In this document: positions 35,020-43,675 of the stretch, in pieces
How the letters are laid out: every line of letters starts with the position of its first letter
Position numbering within the stretch: position 1 is the first letter of the stretch
Made by a program: the position numbers and the translations under genes
The notes under the pieces: model-generated
Seen by the model: only the letters and a program-made list of their open reading frames with translations
Database searches by the model: none
What the model was told of the DNA's origin: nothing
NCBI GenBank assembly: GCA_964545855.1
Contig: CAZJHD010000025.1
Span: 1-56,371, forward strand
Reading direction: 5' to 3'
Length of the DNA: 56,371 bases
From: CAZJHD01 sp964545855
GTDB taxonomy: Bacteria > Planctomycetota > UBA1135 > JACQFD01

Positions 35020-35026
35020 ATGGTGG

Positions 35027-35046
35027 ACGGGAGCTCTCGCTCCCGT
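35027..35046 (-). terminator. Hairpin ending the convergent secreted gene
   Basis: A perfect 8-bp stem (ACGGGAGC / GCTCCCGT) with TCTC loop, about 30 bases past the minus-strand stop at 35077. Together with the hairpin at 34988-35019 it separates the two convergent transcripts. Confidence 0.5.
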
Positions 35047-35076
35047 TCAGCCGATGGGAATCGCGTCGCGGGCGTC

Positions 35077-35613
35077 TCAGCCGGCCACGCGCAGGATCGG
35101 GTCGTAGACGGCTCCGGCGCCCAGGTAGGCGTTCAGGAGGAGCCGGCGCAGCTTCACGCGCTCGCGCTTCGTCGGCACCTCGGCGAGAGTCGCCTCGATG
35201 GCGTCGAGCCGCGCGCGGAGCTCCGCTTCGAGGCTCTCGGCGGCCGTCGGCTCGGCCGGCGCCTCCTCGACGGTCTCGCGCGTGGCCGACGCTTCGACGG
35301 CGGCGATGGCGGCCCGACGAGCGAAGGCCGCCTCGCGCTCGATCTGCACGAGCTCGGAGGCGCGGCGGGAGGCCTCCTCCAGCTCGGTGAGCTTCGCGGC
35401 GTCGGGGCCCTTCGTCCCGTCGACGGACTCGACGAGCGCTTCGTCGAAGCCGATCTCGCCGTGGGGGACGCGGAGCGTCAGGTATCCGTCCTTCCGCGAG
35501 ACGACGATCCCTTCGAGCGACTCTCCGTTCTTCAGGAGCACGACGTCGGCGAGGGCAGGAGAGGCGCCCAGTCCGGCGAGGACGGCGGCGAACAGGAGCG
35601 ATCGAACGAGCAT
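35077..35613 (-). CDS. Secreted protein of unknown function with coiled coil
   Basis: 178-residue exported protein. ATG 35613 opens a signal peptide (LVRSLLFAAVLAGLGASPALA). The mature end starts DVVLLKNGESLEGIVVSRKD, a small beta unit resembling the start of SH3-like or Sm-like periplasmic folds seen in many secreted planctomycete proteins (from memory, not searched). A helical, alanine- and glutamate-rich middle (ELEEASRRASELVQIEREAA) may form a coiled coil. Five 14-bp tandem repeats lie 12 bases upstream of the start, so expression might depend on leader length. Confidence 0.7.
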   Translation of the reverse strand: MLVRSLLFAAVLAGLGASPALADVVLLKNGESLEGIVVSRKDGYLTLRVPHGEIGFDEALVESVDGTKGPDAAKLTELEEASRRASELVQIEREAAFARRAAIAAVEASATRETVEEAPAEPTAAESLEAELRARLDAIEATLAEVPTKRERVKLRRLLLNAYLGAGAVYDPILRVAG

Positions 35614-35625
35614 GGAGATCCGGGG

Positions 35626-35695
35626 CAGGAGAGCCGGTGCAGGAGAGGCAGTGCACGAGCGCCAGTGCACGAGAGCCGGTGCACGAGACACTGTG
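35626..35695. repeat. Five tandem 14-bp repeats in a gene leader
   Basis: Five head-to-tail 14-bp units, beginning CAGGAG, CAGGAG, CACGAG, CACGAG and CACGAG; most end in GTG, so three of the junctions create the palindrome GTGCAC. Units 1 and 4 differ by one base. The array fills the region between the stop of the 716-residue secreted protein and the ATG of the next secreted gene on the minus strand. A 14-base unit cannot be coding in one frame. Confidence 0.9.
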
Positions 35696-35758
35696 CTCCC
35701 CGAAGGCTACCCCCGTCTCGCGGGAGCGGCAAAAACGCCGCAGAGGGGCCCGCGCGCG

Positions 35759-37909
35759 TCAGCCGCCGGAGCCTGGGCCCGTCGTCGGTCCACCGGTCGG
35801 CACCGGCGGCTTCGGGGGAGCGGGCTTCGGATCGGGCTTCGGCTTGGGCGTGTTCTTGGGCGGTTTCGAAGGCTGCGCCGTCTTCGGATTCGCCTTCGGC
35901 TGCGGCGGCGGCTGCGGCGGAGCGAAGGGGAGAACGTCTCCGGGAGACCCGTTCCCGTCGCCCGACAACTCCGGAGGCGGCACGTGCACGAGGGGCCGGA
36001 AGCGGACTCCGAAGCCCTGCTTCGGATAGGCGGCGAAGGCGAACGTCCACCAGGAGGCGTCCGCCTCCCAGTCCTCGTAGGCGACGAGCTCCTCGCTGTC
36101 GGTGCGCCGGAGCACGCCATTGCGCGGCATGCGTGTGTCGCCGAATCGGCTGCGGCCGAAGGCGAGTGCCGTGGGCGTGCCCCAGAGCTTCTTGCGCTTG
36201 CCGCCGAGGTCGAAGGCGATCGTCCAGGGCTCCTCCGGGAGGTCGCGCTCCGTGAGCAGATCGAGGGTGCAGCCGCGGTCGTCCAAGGTCTCGACGACCG
36301 TCCCCTCGTCGGCGCTCCTCGTGAGCAGGAGCGAGGATCCGGGCTTCGTCGTGAAGGCGGTGAAGCCTCCCGCGAGGAAGAAGTCCTTCGGGCGCTCGAG
36401 GAGACTCCGGCGGACGGCCGAGACGGAGCCCGGGGCCTCGAGGTCGATCCGCGAGAAGACGATCGGTGTGCGGAGGTCGTCGGCGAGCCGGTAGAAGAAG
36501 AGCGCGACCGGCGCCAGGTCGACTTCCCGCCGGATCAGGATCGCGTCGCTCCCACGGGGAGGCCGCGCCGCGTTCGCCGCCGGAGCCGCGGTCTTCGAGG
36601 ACGCCGCGATCGCGCGCGAGCGCGCGTGGGTGCCGGGCCTCACGTAGAGCGAGAACCCGCGGTCGGCGAGGAGACCGGACGTGGCGCGTCCGAGGATCCA
36701 GCGCACGAGCATGCGGCCCGTCGACTCGGTCACCGGATTCGGCGCTTCGCTCTCGTTCGAGCGCTCGTCGGATCCGGGAATCACCCATGCCTCGTAGCGG
36801 ATGCCGGTGTCGGGCCGCTCGAACCGGCCTGCGTAGAAGAGCCCGACGGCTCCGCGGGGGGAGACGGTGGATCGCGAGCCGCTCGGGGCGGCGGGCGCGG
36901 CCGACGTGCCCGTCGACACAGGAGGCGCCACGGCGAAGAGCTCGTAGGCGAAGGGAACCACCTCGCCGATGGAGGGACTGCGCCGAGGCGAGAGCCTGCG
37001 GAGGCGGCGCTCGCGCACCCAGTCCGAGATCACGTCATCGGCCACGAGGTCGCGCACGCCGGCGCGCCAGACGGACTCGGCCTCGAGCAGCGTCTCCGGA
37101 GGGAAGAGAAGTGCGTCTCCGGCAACGGCGCCGCGGCCGAGAGCGAGGGCGCGCCCGAGGTTCTCGGCGTGGAGGACGAGACGGAATCGAACGTGCTCTC
37201 CTCGGGCGGCGTCGAGGACCTGGCCCCAGAGCGGGAGCGGGAGGGTCGAGTCGAATCGAGCCGACGCGACGAGCATCGGGCCGCCATCGTCGGCGCGGAG
37301 GCTCACGACGAAGGATCCCTGGGCGTCGCGATGCCACCATTGGCGGACGGGTCGCGCCTCGGCCTTCCTGCGCGAGAAATCGTGCCAGGTGCCACGCGCG
37401 AGGTCGCGGGGCTCGATGCCGACCATCGCGGGCACCCAATAGGGCAGCCACACGGGGCCGCTCGCGGACGGGACCGTGACGAGCTGGAAGTGGTCGGCGC
37501 CGGCGGGTGCGGAGCAGCGGAGGCGATCTCCGTCGCTCTGGATGGCGAAGGCGGCGGCGCGCGCATCGAAGCGCACGGCCTGGGGCTCTACCGCGACGGG
37601 CTGCTGACTCCCGATGCCGATCTCCAGCCGGTAGGCGCCCGTCGTGCCGCCGCCGACGGGGCTGTTCAGGAGCACGAGGAGATCCGGAACGTGTCCCTCG
37701 GAACGGATCGCGTGGATCAGCACGATCTCTCGCGTGGTCATCGGGCCGCCGAGCGGTCCGCGCTCGACGAGGAGGCCGTAGCCCTCTCCGGCGAACCACT
37801 TCCCCAGGCCCGGCGCCGAACGGATCGCGGCAGCCGAGGCCGCCGTGCCCGTGCCGCTCCCCGCAGCCGTCGCGAGGAGGATCAGAGGGAAGCTTCGGCG
37901 TAGGAGCAT
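35759..37909 (-). CDS. Large secreted protein of unknown function with proline-rich tail
   Basis: 716-residue exported protein not recognised. ATG 37909 opens a signal peptide (LRRSFPLILLATAAGSGTGTA) ending near Ala-Ser-Ala-Ala. The body is beta-rich with alternating hydrophobic strands, for example REIVLIHAIRSEGHVPDLLV, FQLVTVPSASGPVWLPYWV and FFYRLADDLRTPIVFSRIDL. The last 60 residues are a Pro-Lys-Thr-rich linker of the wall-spanning type, ending PTGGPTTGPGSGG, with no LPXTG. Two weakly similar 11-base leader repeats lie before the start. It precedes another secreted gene on the same strand, about 145 bases on, and diverges from the CHRD gene. Confidence 0.72.
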   Translation of the reverse strand: MLLRRSFPLILLATAAGSGTGTAASAAAIRSAPGLGKWFAGEGYGLLVERGPLGGPMTTREIVLIHAIRSEGHVPDLLVLLNSPVGGGTTGAYRLEIGIGSQQPVAVEPQAVRFDARAAAFAIQSDGDRLRCSAPAGADHFQLVTVPSASGPVWLPYWVPAMVGIEPRDLARGTWHDFSRRKAEARPVRQWWHRDAQGSFVVSLRADDGGPMLVASARFDSTLPLPLWGQVLDAARGEHVRFRLVLHAENLGRALALGRGAVAGDALLFPPETLLEAESVWRAGVRDLVADDVISDWVRERRLRRLSPRRSPSIGEVVPFAYELFAVAPPVSTGTSAAPAAPSGSRSTVSPRGAVGLFYAGRFERPDTGIRYEAWVIPGSDERSNESEAPNPVTESTGRMLVRWILGRATSGLLADRGFSLYVRPGTHARSRAIAASSKTAAPAANAARPPRGSDAILIRREVDLAPVALFFYRLADDLRTPIVFSRIDLEAPGSVSAVRRSLLERPKDFFLAGGFTAFTTKPGSSLLLTRSADEGTVVETLDDRGCTLDLLTERDLPEEPWTIAFDLGGKRKKLWGTPTALAFGRSRFGDTRMPRNGVLRRTDSEELVAYEDWEADASWWTFAFAAYPKQGFGVRFRPLVHVPPPELSGDGNGSPGDVLPFAPPQPPPQPKANPKTAQPSKPPKNTPKPKPDPKPAPPKPPVPTGGPTTGPGSGG

Positions 37910-38126
37910 GCGGTGCGCTGCCGGTGCGAGGGTGGGCGGCGGATCGATTCTCGGGGATCGTGCGTCTTGCGCCAACGAGCGATCGAGCGGTGCCGGAGAG
38001 CGGCCGATCCTCGTGCGTGCCGCGCCGAAACGCGGCGCGACCGAATCGAATTCGCTACTTCCCCCGACGTCGGAATTCTTGCGTAGCATGGTCCTCGCGT
38101 CCCCCCACTCACTCGAGGTCAACACC

Positions 38127-39650
38127 ATGCGAAGGATCCTCTTCTCGAGCACCCTGCTCACGGCCACGTTCCTCCTCGCCACGGCGGCGAGCACCCAGGC
38201 ACAAACGCAATTCGGCTGCCTGCTGAGCGGCGCCAACGAGGTCCCGCCCGTCCCGAGCCTCGCCTCGGGTCGCGCGTGGTTCAGCCTCGACCCGGCGACG
38301 AACATGCTGATCTACCGCGTCGAGACGAGCCTCACGACGGGAATGGCTGCCCACATCCATTCGGGTGCAGTCGGCGTGAACGGTCCGGTCGTCTTCCCCT
38401 TGGTGGGCGGCCCGACGGTGTGGCAGGGCGCGACTCCTCCTCTCACGCCGGCCCAGATCACGACGCTCTTCTCGAACGGCTTCTACGCGAACGTGCACAC
38501 CGGCGCGTTCCCGACCGGCGAGATTCGCGGCCAGATCGTGAAGACGGTGCGCCGCCACTTCTTCGGCACCCTGGACGGTCTCCAGGAGACGCCTCCCGTT
38601 GCGACGCCCCACACGGGCACCCTCGAGGCGATCCTCCACGTCCCCGAGAACGTCCTCACCTACCGGATCAAGACGACTTTCGGGGTGGGACCGCTGCCGA
38701 CGGCGGCACACCTGCACACAGGCGCCGTCGGTGTTCCGGGCCCCGTCATCTTCAGCCTGAGCGGCGTCGCCGGGCAGTACTGCGGGACGAGCCCGACGCT
38801 CTCGGCCGCGACGATCACCGCGCTTCTGGCGGGGGGCACCTATTTCAACATCCACTCGGCGGCATTCCCCGCCGGCGAGATCCGCGGCCAGATTCGTCCG
38901 GACAAGGAGGAGTTCACCGCGAGGGCGACGGGTCTGCAGGAGGTTCCGCCCAACCCGAGCCCGGCCACGGGCTTCCTCGCGGGAACCTACGATCCGGCCA
39001 CGACGGGGTTCTCCTACATGCAGTCCTGGACCGGACTCGGAGGCACTGTCTCCCACATCCACACGGGAATTCCGGGCGTTGCGGGTGGAGTCCTGTTCGC
39101 GCTCGTCGGACCTCCGAACGGGCCGTGGGCGGGCGCGAGCCCCATTCCGGCCGCGAGTCTCGCGGCCCTCTTCAGCTGCGGCCTGTACACGAACATCCAC
39201 TCCGCCGCCTTCGGCGGTGGTGAAGTTCGGGGAGCCGTCGAGCAGAACCCGTCGATCTACGGATTCGCCGGACCCAACAGCTCGCCGCTCCTCGGGCGCA
39301 CTCTGCGCATCGGGGACTCGGGGAAGCCGTTCCAAGGGACGACCTTCGGCGTGACGCTCACGGGCGCACTCCCGGGAGCTCCCCTGTCCCTCGCCTACTG
39401 CGAGGACCTCGTCGGAACGCCCCTCGACCTGACGGGCTTCGGCGCCACGCAGCATGTCCTGTGGGGGAACGCGCTCGCCGGCTACGCGGCCGCGGCCGAC
39501 GTGAACGGGTGCGCGATCCTGACCTTCGCGGTTCCCATCAGCCCGCTCATCTCGGGACAGGATTTCTTCCTGCAGTGGTTCGCGATCGAAGTGGGCGCGA
39601 ATCCGCTCAGCCTCGTGACGAGCGACGCCATGCGCGTGATCGTTCCGTAG
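38127..39650 (+). CDS. Secreted protein with three CHRD domains
   Basis: 507-residue exported protein. After a signal peptide (ILFSSTLLTATFLLATAAS) come three consecutive CHRD domains of about 115 residues, starting at about residues 27, 147 and 267. Each has LxGxxExPP, a central HIHxG or HLHTG motif and an (H/S)xAFPxGEIRGQ end. CHRD domains are named after chordin and their role in bacteria is unknown. The last 120 residues form a separate beta-rich domain (NSSPLLGRTLRIGDSGKPF to MRVIVP). ATG 38127 follows GAGG eight bases upstream; an in-frame ATG at 38088 is possible. It may be surface-exposed. Confidence 0.85.
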   Translation: MRRILFSSTLLTATFLLATAASTQAQTQFGCLLSGANEVPPVPSLASGRAWFSLDPATNMLIYRVETSLTTGMAAHIHSGAVGVNGPVVFPLVGGPTVWQGATPPLTPAQITTLFSNGFYANVHTGAFPTGEIRGQIVKTVRRHFFGTLDGLQETPPVATPHTGTLEAILHVPENVLTYRIKTTFGVGPLPTAAHLHTGAVGVPGPVIFSLSGVAGQYCGTSPTLSAATITALLAGGTYFNIHSAAFPAGEIRGQIRPDKEEFTARATGLQEVPPNPSPATGFLAGTYDPATTGFSYMQSWTGLGGTVSHIHTGIPGVAGGVLFALVGPPNGPWAGASPIPAASLAALFSCGLYTNIHSAAFGGGEVRGAVEQNPSIYGFAGPNSSPLLGRTLRIGDSGKPFQGTTFGVTLTGALPGAPLSLAYCEDLVGTPLDLTGFGATQHVLWGNALAGYAAAADVNGCAILTFAVPISPLISGQDFFLQWFAIEVGANPLSLVTSDAMRVIVP

Positions 39651-39674
39651 GAAGCGAGTCCTCGCGTCGTCCAC

Positions 39675-39719
39675 GCGGCGGCCGGCCTCCTCGAGAGCCT
39701 CGGGGAGACCGGCCGCCGC
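39675..39719 (+). terminator. Strong hairpin after the CHRD gene
   Basis: An 11-bp perfect stem (GCGGCGGCCGG / CCGGCCGCCGC) with a 23-base loop that can itself pair (CTCC / GGAG). It lies 25 bases past the CHRD stop and well before thrS. A T-run is missing. The rest of the 191-base gap shows no other clear element. Confidence 0.55.
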
Positions 39720-39841
39720 GGCGCTTCGGAGAGGACGCTGCGCTTGCGGAGCCAGGGAGCCGGGGCCATCCTCCCCGGCTTCCGTTCGGCCCGAACGATC
39801 GCGCCGGCTCCGCGCGCGCATCCGGGCGCTCCGCTCCTCCC

Positions 39842-41626
39842 ATGACCCCGAATCCCGAGTCCTTCGCCGACCGCCAGCTCGCCGAGGGCCCCTTCCCTCT
39901 CGACACGCTCCGCCACTCGACGGCTCACCTGATGGCGTCCGCCGTGGCGAGGCTCTGGCCCGGGACCCGCTTCGGCGTCGGCCCCGCCGTCGAGCACCGC
40001 TTCTACTACGACTTCGCGTTCCCCGAAGGCGTGCGCGTGACGGACGAGGATCTCTCGAGGATCGAGAAGGAGATGCGGCGGATCGCCGAGGAGAAGCGGC
40101 CGTTCCGGTGCACCGCGGTCTCGCGCGACGAGGCGCGCAAGCGCCTCGAAGCGATGGCGCAGCCCTTCAAGCTCGAGATCCTCCGCGACATCCCGCAGGG
40201 CGAGGAGATCACGTTCTTCAGCCACGGCGACTGGCAGGACCTCTGCGAAGGTCCGCACGTCGACCACACGGGCCAAGTCCGCGCCTTCAAGCTCCTCTCC
40301 CTCGCCGGCGCCTATTGGCGCGGCAAGGAGGGGAATCCCCAGCTCCAGCGCATCTACGGCACCGCCTTCTGGTCGAAGGACGATCTGGAGGCCTACCTCG
40401 CGTTCCTGGAGGAGGTCGAGAAGCGCGACCACAGGACCCTCGGCAAGCAGCTCGATCTCTACTCGGTGCATCCCGAGGTGGGTCCCGGCTTCATCTTCTG
40501 GCACCCGAACCTCGCGATCCCGCGACGCGAGATCGAGTCGTTCTGGTGGACCGAGCACCAGCGCCGCGGCTACGAGCCCGTCTACACGCCGCACCTGGCG
40601 TCGGAGGAGCTCTACAAGGTGTCCGGGCACCTGCAGAACTACGGCGAGCTGATGTACGCCCCGATGGACATCGACGGGCAGAGCTATCGGGTGAAGCCGA
40701 TGAACTGCCCGGGTCACATCAAGATCTACCAGAGCACCGTGCGGTCCTACCGCGACCTGCCGATCCGCTACGCGGAGCTCGGCACCGTCTACCGCTACGA
40801 GCGCTCGGGCGTCCTCCACGGAATGCTCCGCGTGCGCGGCTTCACCCAGGACGACTCCCACATCTTCTGCACCGAGGAGCAGCTCGAGTCCGAGATCGTC
40901 GGCGTGCTCGAGCTGGTGAAGTTCCTCGTCGCGACCTTCGGCTACGACTTCCGCGCCTACCTCGCGACGCGGCCGTCGGAGAAGTCGATCGGGTCCGACG
41001 CCGTGTGGGAGCACGCGACGCGTGCTCTCGCGGGCGCCGCCGAGAAGGCGGGCCTCCGCACCGAGATGGACGCCGGCGGCGGCGCGTTCTACGGCCCGAA
41101 GATCGACTTCAAGCTGAAGGACGCGCTCGGCCGCGAGTGGCAGGGGCCGACGGTGCAGTGCGACTTCAATCTCCCCGAGCGATTCGCGCTGGAGTACGTC
41201 GGCGCCGACAACCATCGGCACCGCCCGGTGATGGTCCACCGCGCCGTCCTCGGCTCCATGGAGCGCTTCGTCGGGGGGCTCGTCGAGCACTACTCCGGCC
41301 GGTTCCCTTTCTGGCTCGCTCCCGTGCAGGTGGCGCTCGTCCCCATCAAGGACGACCTCCGGGAGCACTGCGCCGGGCTCTGCGACCGCCTCGTCTTCGA
41401 AGGGTTCCGTGCCCGGATCTACGACCAGGGCAGCAATCTGAACGCGCGCATCAAGGCAGCCCAGATCGACCAGGTGCCCTACATGGCCGTCGTGGGGAAG
41501 CGCGAGGTGGAGGCCAACGCCGTCGCCGTGCGGCTGCGATCGGGCGAGACGCAGGGCACCGTGCCCCTCGAGCAGTTCCTCGAGCGGATCCGCGAGAAGC
41601 GGGCGCGCCGCGCGCTCGACCTGTGA
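39842..41626 (+). CDS. thrS: Threonyl-tRNA synthetase lacking the TGS domain
   Basis: 594-residue class II synthetase that charges tRNA-Thr. The editing domain opens HSTAHLMASAV (HxxxH) and has DLCEGPHVDHTG with the second zinc-site Cys. The catalytic domain has the zinc cysteine in KPMNCPGHIK, the His in RSGVLHGMLRVRGFTQDD, and HRAVLGSMERF. A C-terminal anticodon domain follows (VPIKDDLREHCAG). The first residues lead straight into the editing domain, so the N-terminal TGS domain of about 60 residues is absent. ATG 39842 is the only nearby start. Coupled to the NUDIX gene by GTGA. Confidence 0.95.
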   Translation: MTPNPESFADRQLAEGPFPLDTLRHSTAHLMASAVARLWPGTRFGVGPAVEHRFYYDFAFPEGVRVTDEDLSRIEKEMRRIAEEKRPFRCTAVSRDEARKRLEAMAQPFKLEILRDIPQGEEITFFSHGDWQDLCEGPHVDHTGQVRAFKLLSLAGAYWRGKEGNPQLQRIYGTAFWSKDDLEAYLAFLEEVEKRDHRTLGKQLDLYSVHPEVGPGFIFWHPNLAIPRREIESFWWTEHQRRGYEPVYTPHLASEELYKVSGHLQNYGELMYAPMDIDGQSYRVKPMNCPGHIKIYQSTVRSYRDLPIRYAELGTVYRYERSGVLHGMLRVRGFTQDDSHIFCTEEQLESEIVGVLELVKFLVATFGYDFRAYLATRPSEKSIGSDAVWEHATRALAGAAEKAGLRTEMDAGGGAFYGPKIDFKLKDALGREWQGPTVQCDFNLPERFALEYVGADNHRHRPVMVHRAVLGSMERFVGGLVEHYSGRFPFWLAPVQVALVPIKDDLREHCAGLCDRLVFEGFRARIYDQGSNLNARIKAAQIDQVPYMAVVGKREVEANAVAVRLRSGETQGTVPLEQFLERIREKRARRALDL

Positions 41627-42180
41627 CCGGGCACGCGGAGGAGTCTCCGCGTCCCTGGCGCGACCTCTCCGAGGAGACGCCCGCGGACTTCGGCATCTTC
41701 ACGGTCCGCACCGTGCGCGTGCAGGATCCGCGGGACGGCTCGGAGCACGCGCGGGTCCGCATCGAAGCTCCCGACTGGGTGAACGTCGTCGCCGTGACGC
41801 CACGGGAGGAGCTGATCCTCGTGCGGCAGTACCGGTTCGGGACGCGTGCGAGCACGCTCGAGATCCCCGGCGGGGCCTGCGACGCGGGAGAGGACCCGGA
41901 GGCGGCCGCCGCGCGCGAGCTGGAGGAGGAGACGGGCTACCGCGCCGCGCGCATCGTTCTGCTGGGGTCCTGTCATCCGAATCCCGCGATCCAGACGAAC
42001 CGCACGTTCTCCTTCCTCGCCCTCGGCTGCGAGCGGATCCATGGCGGCCGGCCCGACGGCGGCGAGGACATCGCCGTGGAGATCGTGCCGCGCGCGGAGA
42101 TCCCCGGGATGGTCCGCCGAGGCGAGATCACGCACGCGCTCGTTCTGGTGGCGTTCCTGCTGGAGGCTTGGAGCGTCTGA
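41623..42180 (+). CDS. NUDIX hydrolase (ADP-ribose pyrophosphatase-like)
   Basis: 185-residue enzyme that hydrolyses a nucleoside diphosphate linked to another group. The NUDIX box fits G-x5-E-x7-REL-x-EE-x-G exactly (GACDAGEDPEAAAARELEEE followed by TG). The layout, with VVAVTPREELILVRQYRFG before the box and LLGSCHPNPAIQTNRTFSF after it, is like the ADP-ribose pyrophosphatase branch. GTG start overlaps the thrS stop by four bases, so the two are translated together. A role in clearing tRNA-synthetase by-products would be speculation. Confidence 0.88.
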   Translation: MTGHAEESPRPWRDLSEETPADFGIFTVRTVRVQDPRDGSEHARVRIEAPDWVNVVAVTPREELILVRQYRFGTRASTLEIPGGACDAGEDPEAAAARELEEETGYRAARIVLLGSCHPNPAIQTNRTFSFLALGCERIHGGRPDGGEDIAVEIVPRAEIPGMVRRGEITHALVLVAFLLEAWSV

Positions 42181-42209
42181 GTCGGAGGCGGCGCCGGCGG
42201 GTGCGTCCC

Positions 42210-43667
42210 TCAGCGGTCCGCCGCATCGTCCGGCTCCTCGTCGTCGCCGTCGGCGCCCGCCCGGTTGCGCGCGCCGCCGAAGTACCCGACGGCGCGCAAG
42301 CGTGCGAGCTCCGCGGGGCCGAGGCTCTCGTACTCGCGAGCGGCCGCCTTCGGGAGACTCTCGAAGAATCGGCGCGTCTTGCGCGCGAGCTCGTCGAATT
42401 CGGGATCGCCGCGGCCGAGCGGGAGCGGGTGGAGCTCCTCGGGGTCGCCGGCGAGATCGAACACCTTTGGCTTCGCCGTCCCGCGCACCGGGTAGACGAG
42501 CTTGCGGTCGTCGAGGTCGAGCATCGCGAATTGCTCGGGGCCCGGCTGGCTCTGCTTGGAGAAGAGCGGGTGACGGGGAACGTCGCCTCCGGCGAGGGCG
42601 GGTCGGAGAGTCCGGCCGTGCGTGTGGGGCCCGAGCTCCGGCTTCAGGCCGAGACAGTCGAGGAGCGTCGGCGCGATGTCGACGAGGGAGACGGGCGTCG
42701 ACACGCGATGTCCCGCCGCCGCGCCGGGTCCCGCGATCACGAGGGGCACGTGGAGCAGCTCCTCGAACATCGTGTGTCCGTGGCCGACGCGCTGGTGGTC
42801 CCAGAGCTCCTCGCCGTGGTCCGACGTGAAGACGATCCACGTGTCGTCGAGCGTTCCGCGCGCGTCGAGCGCGTCGAGGAGCCGGCCGAAGGCGTGATCG
42901 ACGTAGGCGACCGCGCCGTCGTAGACGGCGGAGCGGTGCGTGCGGAATCGACGGAGTTCCTCGGGCGACGCGCGGGCGAAGGGCGCGTTCTCGAACGCCT
43001 CGTGGCGCGGCTCCCGCGGGCCGGCCTCCGGCGTCGGGAAGCGGTCGACGAACTCGGGCGGGATGTCGTGGGGCTCGTGGACGTCCATCGGCTGCAGCCA
43101 CAGGAGCGTCGGCCGCTCCGACGTCGGGCCGAGCCGATCGATCGCCCAGTCGACGAGCTCGTCCGCCGATCCCTCCTGCACCTCGAACTCCTCGAAGCCG
43201 TTCCCGAGCCCCTTGAGCGAGTAGGGATTCGCACTGCGCCCGATGGTCCGGTAGCCGAGCTCGCGGACGCGCCCGGCGATCGTCACCGCATCGGGCGCGA
43301 GGCTCATCGGCGTGAAGCGGCCCGCGGGCCCGACGCCCTCCGTCAGCTGCCACACGCCCGCACCGTGGGTGGTCGGCATGGAGCCCGTCAGGATCGAGCC
43401 GACGGATGGGAGCGTCCACGGAGCCGGGGCTCGTGCCCTCTCGAAGACCACGCCGCGCTCGGCGAGCGCTCGCAGGTTCGGAGCGGTGTCGCGCTCGTAG
43501 CCGGCCGTCGGCAGCCGGTCGGCGCGCAGCGTGTCGACGACGAAGAGCACCACGTCCGGCAGCCGCGTCGCGCGCGAGGAGCCGCACCCGCCGAGGACGA
43601 CGGCTCCGAGCATCAGGAGCGCGCTGCCTGCCAGCAGGAGGGAGAGTCGCGACGCGGATCGGAGCAT
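42210..43667 (-). CDS. Alkaline-phosphatase-superfamily lipoprotein (sulfatase-like, Thr nucleophile)
   Basis: 485-residue exported lipoprotein. The lipobox LGGC places the anchored Cys at residue 28. The fold begins VVLFVVDTLRADRL (metal Asp 45). It continues with PWTLPSVGSILTG, where Thr 85 holds the nucleophile place; the sulfatase CxPxR/SxPxR motif needed for formylglycine is absent. FTSDHGEELWDHQ supplies further metal ligands. It therefore fits the phosphoethanolamine or phosphoglycerol transferase side of the superfamily better than a sulfatase, but no long multi-helix membrane domain is present. Two perfect 14-bp repeats lie 8 bases upstream of the ATG. Confidence 0.8.
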   Translation of the reverse strand: MLRSASRLSLLLAGSALLMLGAVVLGGCGSSRATRLPDVVLFVVDTLRADRLPTAGYERDTAPNLRALAERGVVFERARAPAPWTLPSVGSILTGSMPTTHGAGVWQLTEGVGPAGRFTPMSLAPDAVTIAGRVRELGYRTIGRSANPYSLKGLGNGFEEFEVQEGSADELVDWAIDRLGPTSERPTLLWLQPMDVHEPHDIPPEFVDRFPTPEAGPREPRHEAFENAPFARASPEELRRFRTHRSAVYDGAVAYVDHAFGRLLDALDARGTLDDTWIVFTSDHGEELWDHQRVGHGHTMFEELLHVPLVIAGPGAAAGHRVSTPVSLVDIAPTLLDCLGLKPELGPHTHGRTLRPALAGGDVPRHPLFSKQSQPGPEQFAMLDLDDRKLVYPVRGTAKPKVFDLAGDPEELHPLPLGRGDPEFDELARKTRRFFESLPKAAAREYESLGPAELARLRAVGYFGGARNRAGADGDDEEPDDAADR

Positions 43668-43675
43668 GCAGGTTT

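Noticed and set aside
35626..35695. CRISPR-like array
   Set aside because: Units are 14 bp with no spacers and no cas genes nearby; it is a plain tandem repeat.
38084..38089. TAGCAT as a -10 box for the CHRD gene
   Set aside because: No acceptable -35 sequence is found at 16-18 bases, so I did not list it as a promoter.
42210..43667. Calling this gene a true arylsulfatase
   Set aside because: The CxPxR/SxPxR formylglycine motif is absent; the aligned segment is TLPSV.
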